NCBI GenBank assembly: GCA_900543275.1
Contig: UQQL01000011.1
Span: 1-37,662 of the forward strand
From: an uncultured Collinsella sp.
Lineage (GTDB): Bacteria; Actinomycetota; Coriobacteriia; Coriobacteriales; Coriobacteriaceae
Length of the DNA stretch: 37,662 nucleotides
Direction of reading: 5' to 3'
Shown: positions 1-7,453 of the stretch, piece by piece
Layout of the letters: every line of letters begins with the position of its first letter
Position numbering within the stretch: position 1 is the stretch's first letter
Position numbers and translations under genes: made by a program
The notes under the pieces: model-generated
What the model was told of the DNA's origin: nothing
Databases searched by the model: none
Seen by the model: the letters and a program-made list of their open reading frames with translations, nothing else

Positions 1-43
1 TTACTACGCGTCTCGTGGGCTCGGAGATGTGTATAAGAGACAG
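1..43. other. Illumina Nextera adapter (left end)
   Basis: Positions 10-43 match the Nextera read-2 transposase adapter, including the 19-bp Tn5 mosaic end AGATGTGTATAAGAGACAG at 25-43. Positions 1-9 continue into the end of an i7 index. The same sequence stands in reverse complement at the right end. This is library-preparation sequence, not genome, and biological sequence begins near 44. Positions 44-69 hold nothing recognisable. Confidence 0.97.
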
Positions 44-69
44 TAATCATACCGAGCATATCAAATACA

Positions 70-107
70 GGGGGGGGCGGGCACCGTAGCTGGTGTCCGC
101 CCCCCCC
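70..107 (-). terminator. G8/C8 hairpin downstream of C26 hydrolase
   Basis: A 16-bp stem pairs 70-85 with 92-107 around the loop GTAGCT. The outer half is eight G against eight C, with one G-T wobble at 81/96. It lies 35 nt beyond the stop of the minus-strand C26 gene, the right place for an intrinsic terminator. The sequence after it on the minus strand (CTGTATTTG) is only moderately T-rich, so termination is likely but not certain. Confidence 0.6.
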
Positions 108-141
108 GGCTTAGGAGGCTTTAACCTGAGTGGTTCGCGAG

Positions 142-951
142 CTAGCGGGCCTGCTTTACCTTTGCCGCCGCCTCGACAAACGACTTCCACAGGTTAAAGT
201 CGGTTTCGAGCGTCTTCCACGTGTACTCGGGATGCCATTGCACGCCTAGACAGAATGGTTGGCCTTCGACCTCGATGCACTCGGGAATACCGTCGGTTGC
301 CTTGGCGACCAAGCGCGTGCTTTTACCCAGACGATCGACGCAGCAGTGATGTGCTGAGTTGGTCTGGATCAGTCTGTGGCCGCCAAGCGCGCGGTCGAGC
401 AGCGAGCCCGGCACGACCTCGACGGGATGCACGGGGTCGTTGAGCACGTGGGTATGGCGCCACTGCGTGCGGCCCTCGCGAGCGCCCAGGCTCGGCACGT
501 CCATGCACAGGGTGCCGCCAGTGGCGACGTTGAGCAACTGCGTGCCACGGCAGGTGGTAAAGAGCGGCTTTTTGGCGCGGAGCACCTCGCCGACCAGCTT
601 AAACTCAAAGCAATCGCGGATCTCGCAGCAGAGGGTGGGGTCGTAGGGTCGATCATCGCCCCAGCGTTTGGGGTTGACATCCGGGCCGCCGGGAATAGCG
701 ATACCGTCGGCGATATCGACGTAATGGCGGATGACCTCAATGTCCTCGGTGATGGACATCTGCAGCGGCAGGCCGCCGGCGGCAAGGATGGCATCGACAA
801 AGACGCTGGCAATCTCCTCGTTGGGGGAGAGCGTCTCGCTTAAAAACGGCTTTGCCTCTTCCCAACGCGGCGCGACGAGGATGAGTGGGCGGTCGGCGGG
901 GGCGACGTCGACATGTGGGGTGTAGGGCGATGAACTGCGAGTTCCGATCAT
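142..951 (-). CDS. Peptidase C26 / gamma-glutamyl-GABA hydrolase-like protein
   Basis: A 269-residue class I glutamine amidotransferase-like hydrolase of the PuuD/peptidase C26 family, which cleaves gamma-glutamyl amide bonds. Visible features are PGGPDVNP (about 87-94), the nucleophile elbow TTCRGTQ with Cys134, and GVQWHPE with His240 and Glu242, giving a complete Cys-His-Glu triad. The start at 951 (MIGTRSS) is chosen because the family's first strand (PLILVAPRW) follows it. The open frame continues upstream to 1128, but that stretch overlaps the ABC ATPase gene and resembles no protein. No strong ribosome site is visible. The gene begins 52 nt after the ATPase stop, so it is probably the last gene of the amino-acid transporter operon. 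That context suggests a role in hydrolysing an imported gamma-glutamyl compound; the substrate is inferred. Confidence 0.88.
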   Translation of the reverse strand: MIGTRSSSPYTPHVDVAPADRPLILVAPRWEEAKPFLSETLSPNEEIASVFVDAILAAGGLPLQMSITEDIEVIRHYVDIADGIAIPGGPDVNPKRWGDDRPYDPTLCCEIRDCFEFKLVGEVLRAKKPLFTTCRGTQLLNVATGGTLCMDVPSLGAREGRTQWRHTHVLNDPVHPVEVVPGSLLDRALGGHRLIQTNSAHHCCVDRLGKSTRLVAKATDGIPECIEVEGQPFCLGVQWHPEYTWKTLETDFNLWKSFVEAAAKVKQAR

Positions 952-1003
952 AGGTGTTGCTTTCGAGTTTGGATGGTCATGGCGAGCGGATATGGCAATT
1001 GGG

Positions 1004-1768
<765 letters not shown>

Positions 1769-1804
1769 GGTGCTCGGCTCCTTATGACTGGAAATGGTAA
1801 AGCG

Positions 1805-2638
1805 TTAGCGGATGATGGTCGCGCCGGTCTTGTGCGAAACGTAGACAGCGGCCTTGTTAATCGCGACGTTGATGAGGATGTAGATGACCGCGATTACCAG
1901 GTAGACCGACACAAGGGCGTCGTAGTTGGTAATGAGCACGCGGGCATTTTGCATGAGGTCGGGGTAGCTCACCACATAGGCGACGGTGGTGTCTTTGACT
2001 ACGACCACAAGCTGCGAAATCAACGACGGAATGATAAACCGAATAGCCTGCGGCAACACGATTTTAAAGGTGATTTTAGCCTTGGAGAGACCGAGCGCCT
2101 GGGCGGCTTCGACCTGACCGCGCGGCACGGCGTTGACGCCGGCGCGAAAGATCTCGGCCAGTACGCCGGCGGCAGCGAGCGCGACGGGAAGCGTGAGCAT
2201 CCAAAACGACGGCAGCGCGATCTTGTACTGGGGCAGCACCAAGAAGAAGAAGTAAATGAACAGCAGGCTCGGCACGCCGCGGAAAAAGTCGGTGAGCACG
2301 CGGCAGACCAGCTGCAGCGGCTTAATGTCGCTGGTGCGGCCGAGCATAAGGGCTAAGCCCAGCACCAGCGCGATGGCGCCAGCGGTGAGTGCGACTTTAA
2401 CGGTGCCCTCAAAGCCGGCAAGCAAGAACTTCCAGGTGGTGAGGTGCGTAAAGAAATACCAATAGTGGACCGAAAGCTGGCCGGTCACATAGAAGCGCTG
2501 CAGCACCAGGGCGACGAGCGCGGCCACGGCGACGAGTGAGATGGCGGTGCCGATGCGAATCTTGGCGCGCATCTTGGGGCCGGGAGCCTCGTAGAGCGCA
2601 TCGCGCATGGTGAGTGCAGGGGAGGAATGCTTGCTCAT
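1805..2638 (-). CDS. Amino-acid ABC transporter permease (second)
   Basis: A 277-residue inner-membrane permease of the HisM/GlnP (His/Glu/Gln/Arg/opine) family. The N-terminal 30 residues are cytoplasmic, followed by several hydrophobic segments. The EAA loop that docks on the ATPase is visible as QVEAAQALGLSKAKITFKIV in the C-terminal half. Its ATG at 2638 overlaps the stop of the preceding permease by four bases (ATGA at 2638-2635), a sign of translational coupling and of a heteromeric channel. It is longer than its partner because of an N-terminal extension and an extra hydrophobic segment. The substrate is not determined by sequence alone. Confidence 0.93.
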   Translation of the reverse strand: MSKHSSPALTMRDALYEAPGPKMRAKIRIGTAISLVAVAALVALVLQRFYVTGQLSVHYWYFFTHLTTWKFLLAGFEGTVKVALTAGAIALVLGLALMLGRTSDIKPLQLVCRVLTDFFRGVPSLLFIYFFFLVLPQYKIALPSFWMLTLPVALAAAGVLAEIFRAGVNAVPRGQVEAAQALGLSKAKITFKIVLPQAIRFIIPSLISQLVVVVKDTTVAYVVSYPDLMQNARVLITNYDALVSVYLVIAVIYILINVAINKAAVYVSHKTGATIIR

Positions 2639-3294
2639 CGGAGGATCCTCACCTTCTTATCGATATAGTTGCCAATGTGGCTCACCACAAAGGCCGTACC
2701 CAGGTAGCCGAGTGCCGAGATAAAGAACGCGGCGACGCCGCCGAGCGAGCGCGTGTTGATATAGCTCACCACGCCGGTGAGCTCCTGGGGCTTAAGCGGC
2801 ACCTGACTGCCGAGCGCGGTGGTGAGCATGACGGCGATAAAGAGGTTGGTCATGGGCAGCACGCTCGAGCGCAGTGCCTGCGGAATCACGATCTTGGCGA
2901 GGATGCGGTTGAAGCTCATGCCCAGCGAGCGGGCGGCTTCCACCTGGCCGACACCGACGGTGTTGATGCCGCTCATAAAGTTCTCGGAGCCAAAGGCAGA
3001 ACCCAAGAGCACTGTGGCGACGATGACGCAGGTGCGGTAGGGCAGGACGACCTTGAGCGGCGGCAGCGCGTAGACGACGATAATGAGCAGCGCGATGCCG
3101 GGGATGTTACGGAAGACCTGGACATACAGGTCGCCAAAGACGCGCAGCGGCTTGAGCGGCGACACGCGCATCACGGTGACGGCGACGGCCAACACCATGG
3201 CGATGGCAAACGACTCAAGCGTCATGCCCCAGGTTGCTAGCAGCGCGTCAATGTAGTTCTGGCCATAGAGCGACCAGAGTTCGGAGAGACTCAT
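2635..3294 (-). CDS. Amino-acid ABC transporter permease (first)
   Basis: A 219-residue permease of the same HisM/GlnP family. It has about five hydrophobic segments and an EAA-type loop, GQVEAARSLGMSFNRILAKI. The size is typical of the family. The ATG at 3294 follows a good GGGAGG ribosome site. It is downstream of the binding-protein gene, separated by 138 nt that contain a terminator-like hairpin. Its stop overlaps the start of the second permease by four bases, so the two should be made in equal amounts and pair as a heterodimer. Confidence 0.93.
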   Translation of the reverse strand: MSLSELWSLYGQNYIDALLATWGMTLESFAIAMVLAVAVTVMRVSPLKPLRVFGDLYVQVFRNIPGIALLIIVVYALPPLKVVLPYRTCVIVATVLLGSAFGSENFMSGINTVGVGQVEAARSLGMSFNRILAKIVIPQALRSSVLPMTNLFIAVMLTTALGSQVPLKPQELTGVVSYINTRSLGGVAAFFISALGYLGTAFVVSHIGNYIDKKVRILR

Positions 3295-3318
3295 GCGGAC
3301 CTCCCGCCGATAAGGAAA

Positions 3319-3344
3319 GGGGCTCCCGTGTGTACGGAAGCCCC
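3319..3344 (-). terminator. Intercistronic hairpin after binding-protein gene
   Basis: GGGGCT (3319-3324) pairs with AGCCCC (3339-3344), with further inner pairing CCCG/CGG. On the minus strand it is followed by TTTCC. It lies between the binding-protein stop and the first permease start. Such partial terminators or 3' stabilisers often let a binding protein be made in excess over its membrane subunits. That role is inferred. Confidence 0.55.
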
Positions 3345-3432
3345 GACAACTCAGTAAGGAAACAGTTTAGCGCAATAAAGCGCACCGTGCGTTTCCGTAT
3401 GGTTTCGTTGCGGTCGTTACTAGGCGCGTTGC

Positions 3433-4425
3433 CTAGGCGCCGATCTCGGGCAGTTCGGGAACATTGGTGTCACCCGTGCGGTCACCGATGCAGATCTGCC
3501 ACAGCTCGGTCCAGGTGCCGTCGTCCTCAATCTTCTTAAGGAAGTCGTTGACAAAGGCGACGCCGTCGGAATCGAGCGGCAGGCCGATGCCATAGGGCTC
3601 CTTGCTGCCGAAGGGCTTGCCGGCGATCTTATACTTACCGGGCTCGCGGACCAGGGCGCTCTGCTGCATGTTGTTGTCGATGACGTAGGCGTCAACGCGA
3701 CCCTGCTGGAGTGCCTGGCGGGCCTCCTCGTCGGTCTTGAACTCCTGCTGGCTGGCCTTGGGAGCGAGCTCCTCCAGGATGGCAGGGCCGTTGGAGCCGG
3801 ACTGGACGGCGACGTTCTTGTCGGCCAGGTCGTCGACGCTCTTGATGTCGTCGTTGTCGGCGAGCACCAGGATAGCCTGCTGGGTGTAGTAGTAGGGACC
3901 GGCAAAGGAGACGAGCTTCTTGCGCTCGTCAGTGATGGTGTAGGTGGCAAAGACAGCGTCGACCTGGCCGTTCTGCAGGACGGACTCGCGCGTGTCCGAG
4001 GTCACCTGGGTGATCTCGACCTTGTTCTCGCCCAGAATGTAGTTGGACAGGAGCTGTGCGATACCGGCGTCGAAGCCGCGGGTCTGACCGTCCTTCTCGT
4101 TGAGGAGGGAGAAGAGCGTGGAGGTCTGGACGCCACCAATCGTAAAGACGCCGGCATCCTTGACGGCCGTAGCCCAGGTGCTGGCGGCGATGGCGTCGTC
4201 ATCGGCCTTGGGGCCGTCGTTGACGAGCTTGTCGAATGCCTTGGCGTCGAGCGTGGCGGAAACCTCGGTATCCTCGGAGCTCTTGGAGGAACCGGCGGAA
4301 CCCTTGTCGGCCTCGGTGCTGGTGTCGGAGCAGCCGGCAAGACCAAGGCCGGCGACGGTTGCGAAGGTGGCGGCGACGAAGCCGCGGCGGTCGAGAACGA
4401 CCTGCTGGGAGAGGTTCTTGCTCAT
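3433..4425 (-). CDS. Tat-type lipoprotein amino-acid-binding protein
   Basis: A 330-residue solute-binding protein of family 3 (SBP_bac_3), the extracytoplasmic receptor of this ABC importer. The N-terminus has twin arginines (Arg13-Arg14, DRRGFVAA) and a lipobox ending in LAGC with Cys32, so it should be exported folded by Tat and then lipidated. A Ser/Thr/Glu-rich linker (33-55) precedes the binding domain. The DGQTRGFDAGIAQLLSNYI and YGIGLPLDSDG segments are typical of the family. The ATG at 4425 has GAAAGG upstream and a promoter at 4469-4498. It is first in the operon. The Lgt that would attach the lipid is encoded at 27403-28224. The ligand is unknown; glutamine or glutamate would fit the C26 partner. 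Confidence 0.93.
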   Translation of the reverse strand: MSKNLSQQVVLDRRGFVAATFATVAGLGLAGCSDTSTEADKGSAGSSKSSEDTEVSATLDAKAFDKLVNDGPKADDDAIAASTWATAVKDAGVFTIGGVQTSTLFSLLNEKDGQTRGFDAGIAQLLSNYILGENKVEITQVTSDTRESVLQNGQVDAVFATYTITDERKKLVSFAGPYYYTQQAILVLADNDDIKSVDDLADKNVAVQSGSNGPAILEELAPKASQQEFKTDEEARQALQQGRVDAYVIDNNMQQSALVREPGKYKIAGKPFGSKEPYGIGLPLDSDGVAFVNDFLKKIEDDGTWTELWQICIGDRTGDTNVPELPEIGA

Positions 4426-4468
4426 GGTAGAACACCTTTCTCAATAAAATCCCTAGCGGTTGAGTAGA

Positions 4469-4498
4469 GTTATACCCTATCCCACTCAAATGGGTCAA
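4469..4498 (-). promoter_or_regulatory. Sigma-70-type promoter of ABC operon
   Basis: On the minus strand, TTGACC (4498-4493) stands 17-18 nt from GTATAA/TATAAC (4475-4469), a good -35/-10 pair. It places the start of transcription about 30-40 nt upstream of the binding-protein ATG at 4425. A small inverted repeat, CCCA/TGGG, lies within the spacer. Confidence 0.65.
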
Positions 4499-4540
4499 CA
4501 CGAAATAACTCAGAAACATACTTACCTTATGGGTTATTCT

Positions 4541-4577
4541 ACCTACCAAAAAGGGACAGGCACCTTTGTGGTGGTTC
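4541..4577 (+). repeat. GACAG-loop hairpin element, copy 1 (degenerate)
   Basis: The core AAGGGACAGGCACCTTTGTG is nearly the same as in the copy at 28223-28259, but the left arm (CTACCAAAAAGG) no longer matches the right arm (CCTTTGTGGTGG) perfectly. It is the only clear copy not placed at a stop codon. Confidence 0.7.
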
Positions 4578-4609
4578 TGGCCGATGCAGCGGCATGCCTT
4601 GCTGTTTTG

Positions 4610-4825
4610 TCTCGATCTGTAACATCTGCAGCCATTTTTGCCGAGTAACTGTTACAGATTGAGATTTTCTCTTCAGGGGGATTCGAATGTCTCGATCTGT
4701 AACAGTTAGACGGACAAAAGCTCCCTTTCTGTTATAGATTGAGATAAAGGTTTGGGACTAAGACGTCTTATCTAGATCTGTAACAGTTAGACGGGAATTC
4801 GGGCCCTAGATGTTACAGATTGAGA
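4610..4825 (+). repeat. Three 55-bp inverted-repeat units (six alternating 15-bp arms)
   Basis: The units are 4610-4664, 4690-4744 and 4771-4825, each exactly 55 bp. Each has a left arm TCTCGATCTGTAACA (third copy TCTAGATC...), a 25-nt centre and a right arm TGTTACAGATTGAGA (second copy TGTTATAG...). Arms start at 4610, 4650, 4690, 4730, 4771 and 4811, that is every 40 or 41 bp, with alternating orientation and 25-26 nt between arms. The centres of units 2 and 3 both begin GTTAGACGG. In plus-strand RNA the differences between arms are G-U wobbles, apart from one A-G mismatch in unit 3. The function is unknown; it may be a dispersed hairpin repeat, a MITE-like element or a multi-site operator. 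Confidence 0.85.
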
Positions 4826-4843
4826 TAATCGCGCCGCGAAAAT

Positions 4844-4883
4844 AAAAACCTCCGCAGGGGTGCATTCCCTTGCGGAGGTTTTT
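4844..4883 (-). terminator. Intrinsic terminator of dxs-like gene
   Basis: CCTCCGCA (4849-4856) pairs with TGCGGAGG (4871-4878), extended by an A5/T5 pairing. On the minus strand the stem is followed by TTTTTATTTT. It starts at the stop codon of the minus-strand gene that ends at 4883. Confidence 0.9.
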
Positions 4884-6664
4884 TACTCGTTAAGTAGCCT
4901 AACGGCTTCGGCGGCCATGTTCTCGGCCGTCATGCCGTTCTGAGCGAGCAACTCGTTGGGGTCGTAGCGGTCGGGGAAGCCCTTGGCGATGCCAAAGGTG
5001 CGCGTGCGCACGGGCGTGCAGGCCAAGTAGCACGCGACGCGCTCGCCCCAGCCGCCGTCCAAGATGCCGTCTTCGAGGGTGACGACAACGCGATGCTTGG
5101 CGGCAAGGCTGTCGAGGAACTCGCGGTCGAGCTCGGTTGCATAGCGCGGGTTGACGAGCGTGGCCTCGATGCCGTACTCGGCAGTCAGACGGTTTGCCAC
5201 GCGCTCGCCCAGCTCAAAGAAATCGCCAAGCGCGAGCACGGCCACGTCGCGACCCTGGCACACCACGTTGTAACGAACGGCGCCGTAATCGGCGTCCTCG
5301 GCAGGCGCAAGATCGGGGCGGCTTACCAAGCCAATGCCCGGCACGCGAATCGCCACGGGATGCTCGCGGTGGTCGAGCGACCAGCTCAGCATGGATAGGT
5401 ATTCCTCCATGCAGGAAGGCGCCAGGTAACGCATATTGGGGAGAGCGCCCAGCATAGAAATATCAAAGAACGAAAGATGCGTCTCGGATGTGGTGCCAAA
5501 GATCGATGCGCCAAACACCAGGATGGTTGCGGGGACATCGTTGAGGCACAGGTCGTGCCACAGCTCGTCGTAGGCGCGCTGCAAAAACGTGCCGTACACA
5601 CCAAAGACTGGCTTGGCACCCGAGCGCGCAAGCGCGGTGGCAAAGGTCACGGCGTGCTCCTCGGCAATGCCCACATCGACGAACTGTTTGCCGGCGGCGG
5701 CGCGAAGCTCGGGTGTAAAGCCCATGATGTAGGGCGTGGCGGCCGTGATGCCCACGACCTGCGGATCGTGCTCGATGGCGGCGCTGAGCGCCTCGCCCGT
5801 AATGTCGGCATAGGTGCGCGGCGCAGGCTCGCTCGGATGGCCCGGGCAGAGCTTGCGCCCAGTCGCCATGTCAAACGGACCCACATGATGCCAGCGCTCG
5901 GGGTCGCTCTGGGCTGGCTCAAAGCCCTTGCCCTTTGCGGTGGAGACGTGCAGCACGATGGGATGATCGATATCGCGCAGCTCCTGCAGCGTGTCGACCA
6001 GGGCCAACACATCGTTGCCGGTGTCCAGATAGCAGTAGTCGAGCCCCATCGCGCGGAAAACGTTGCGCTCACAGGTGCCGTTGCTGGCGCGTAGCTCGGC
6101 CAGATTGCGATACAGGCCACCGTGGTTTTCGGCGATGGACTGGTCGTTATCGTTGACGATGATGATCAGGTTGCTGTCGAGCTCGGCGGCATTGTTAAAG
6201 CCCTCAAACGCCAGACCGCCCGAAAGCGAACCGTCGCCAATGATGGTGATGACGTTGTACGCATCGCCCGCCAGGTCACGAGCGTGCGCCAAGCCGCAGC
6301 CCAGGCTCACCGACGTGGAGGTGTGGCCCATGGCGAACAGGTCGTGCTCGGACTCGTCAGGATTGGCAAAACCAGAGGCCTCGCCGTAGCGTGCCGGGTC
6401 GATATAAGTGTACGCGCGCCCAGTCAGCGCCTTGTGGGCGTAGGTCTGGTGCGAAACATCAAAGACAATCTTGTCGATGGGGGAGTTAAACACGCGATGG
6501 AGCGCAACCGTAAGCTCAACGACGCCCAGGTTGGGGGCAACGTGCCCGCCGACGGCGGCGGAGCTTTCGAGGATGGCGTGGCGGATCTCGCCGCAGAGCA
6601 GCGGAAGCTCGGCGCGATCGAGAGCCTTGACGTCCTCGGGCGTTGTCGTTTGCGTAAGCAGCAT
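4883..6664 (-). CDS. dxs: 1-deoxy-D-xylulose-5-phosphate synthase-like transketolase
   Basis: A 593-residue thiamine-diphosphate enzyme of the DXS family. DXS condenses pyruvate and glyceraldehyde-3-phosphate in the MEP isoprenoid pathway and also feeds thiamine and pyridoxal synthesis. Visible are the catalytic-type His in FDVSHQTYAHK (about 68-78), the ThDP/Mg motif from GDGSLSGG (143-150) to NDND (171-174), and the acid in GIAEEHAVTF (332-341). It is shorter than classical DXS (about 620-640). The substrate-loop motif DRAG is replaced by FGAS (384-387), although THxx (395-396) is kept. This looks like the short DXS-like clade found in Firmicutes and gut bacteria. It may be the cell's only DXS or a paralogue with another acceptor. 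GGAGTA lies upstream of the ATG at 6664. Confidence 0.85.
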   Translation of the reverse strand: MLLTQTTTPEDVKALDRAELPLLCGEIRHAILESSAAVGGHVAPNLGVVELTVALHRVFNSPIDKIVFDVSHQTYAHKALTGRAYTYIDPARYGEASGFANPDESEHDLFAMGHTSTSVSLGCGLAHARDLAGDAYNVITIIGDGSLSGGLAFEGFNNAAELDSNLIIIVNDNDQSIAENHGGLYRNLAELRASNGTCERNVFRAMGLDYCYLDTGNDVLALVDTLQELRDIDHPIVLHVSTAKGKGFEPAQSDPERWHHVGPFDMATGRKLCPGHPSEPAPRTYADITGEALSAAIEHDPQVVGITAATPYIMGFTPELRAAAGKQFVDVGIAEEHAVTFATALARSGAKPVFGVYGTFLQRAYDELWHDLCLNDVPATILVFGASIFGTTSETHLSFFDISMLGALPNMRYLAPSCMEEYLSMLSWSLDHREHPVAIRVPGIGLVSRPDLAPAEDADYGAVRYNVVCQGRDVAVLALGDFFELGERVANRLTAEYGIEATLVNPRYATELDREFLDSLAAKHRVVVTLEDGILDGGWGERVACYLACTPVRTRTFGIAKGFPDRYDPNELLAQNGMTAENMAAEAVRLLNE

Positions 6665-6791
6665 CGTTGTGGGTTACTCCATGCGAATCGTGCGCCGGCA
6701 CTCCCTCGGCCGGCACAATTGCACAAGACAGTCTCGCACATTTTGGCGTTTGATATGTGACGGCGGCGCGGTAATTCGCCAACTGGTGGGG

Positions 6792-6803
6792 CAAAACGTT
6801 TTG
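6792..6803. promoter_or_regulatory. Palindrome CAAAACGTTTTG, candidate operator
   Basis: A perfect 12-bp palindrome, extending to 17 bp with one mismatch pair (GGCAAAACGTTTTGTCC). It lies in the 228-nt gap between the divergent dxs-like gene and the HD-domain gene. The form is what a dimeric regulator would bind. No regulator is identified and no clear -35/-10 pair was found beside it. The rest of the gap shows nothing recognisable. Confidence 0.4.
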
Positions 6804-6892
6804 TCCGATGCCATACTGATAAGTTCCATGATGATTTTATTCATTGCGTGCAGGCTGCGGCTTGCCGCCGAGCGCCGCCGGAAGGAGGCCGC

Positions 6893-7450
6893 ATGTCCGA
6901 TACCGTTCGTGCCGAGAAAATCGCGCGCGAGGTCGACGATGCCGCCCGTCAGCTTGCCCAGGCGGGCCGCTTGGACCTGATGCATGAGTTTATCCAACAT
7001 GGCGATGTGACGGTTTATGCACATGTGACCTCGGTGGCGCGGGCAAGTCTGTCCTTTGCCGAGCGCCTGGGCCGCGTCGGTATCTCCGTCGACCGCTTAT
7101 CGCTGCTGCGCGGGGCCCTGCTGCACGATTACTTTCTCTATGACTGGCACGATCCCGACCCAAGCCATCGGCTGCATGGCTTTCGCCACCCGTTTTTTGC
7201 CTTGGCGCGTGCGGAGGAAGATTTTGAGCTGACGCCGCGCGAGCGGAATATTATCGTACGGCATATGTTTCCGCTGGTACCGGTGCCGCCGACGTGTCGT
7301 GAGGCATGGATTGTGTGCCTGGCGGATAAATGGTGCGCGCTGCGCGAGACGATTGCCGGCCGTCTGCCGCGCAAAGGCGGCGCGAACGATTTGAACGAGG
7401 GGTCGAGTGACGGCTCGAGCAAAGAATCGAACGAAAAGAGGAGTGGGTAG
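6893..7450 (+). CDS. HD-domain phosphohydrolase
   Basis: A 185-residue protein of the HD superfamily of metal-dependent phosphohydrolases. The HD signature is LLHDYFLYDWHD near residue 75, with further metal ligands likely in RHPFFALARAEE, VRHMFP and the Asp of CLADKW. The start at 6893 follows AAGGAGG at 6882-6888; an upstream ATG at 6848 has no ribosome site. The last 25 residues are Ser/Asn/Glu-rich and look disordered. The gene stops 3 nt before a CmpB-family membrane protein, and these two families are often neighbours or fused, so they probably form one unit. The substrate is unknown. Confidence 0.8.
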   Translation: MSDTVRAEKIAREVDDAARQLAQAGRLDLMHEFIQHGDVTVYAHVTSVARASLSFAERLGRVGISVDRLSLLRGALLHDYFLYDWHDPDPSHRLHGFRHPFFALARAEEDFELTPRERNIIVRHMFPLVPVPPTCREAWIVCLADKWCALRETIAGRLPRKGGANDLNEGSSDGSSKESNEKRSG

Positions 7451-7453
7451 ACG

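Larger units (their letters stand above)
4426..4882. other. 457-nt non-coding region
   Basis: No credible gene lies here. It holds the promoter of the minus-strand ABC operon (4469-4498), a degenerate GACAG-loop hairpin element (4541-4577), an array of six alternating 15-bp arms (4610-4825) and the dxs terminator (4844-4883). The 62-codon open frame at 4460-4648 runs through the hairpin element and the first repeat unit and is not supported. Confidence 0.8.

Noticed and set aside
1..43. 43-bp inverted repeats at both ends as transposon or linear-plasmid termini
   Set aside because: They are identical to the Nextera adapter plus index, including the Tn5 mosaic end used in library preparation.
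4460..4648. 62-codon open frame in the intergenic region
   Set aside because: It runs through the GACAG-loop element and the first repeat unit; no ribosome site.
4610..4825. CRISPR array
   Set aside because: Arms are only 15 bp, alternate in orientation, and two of the intervening sequences share their start. No cas genes are present.
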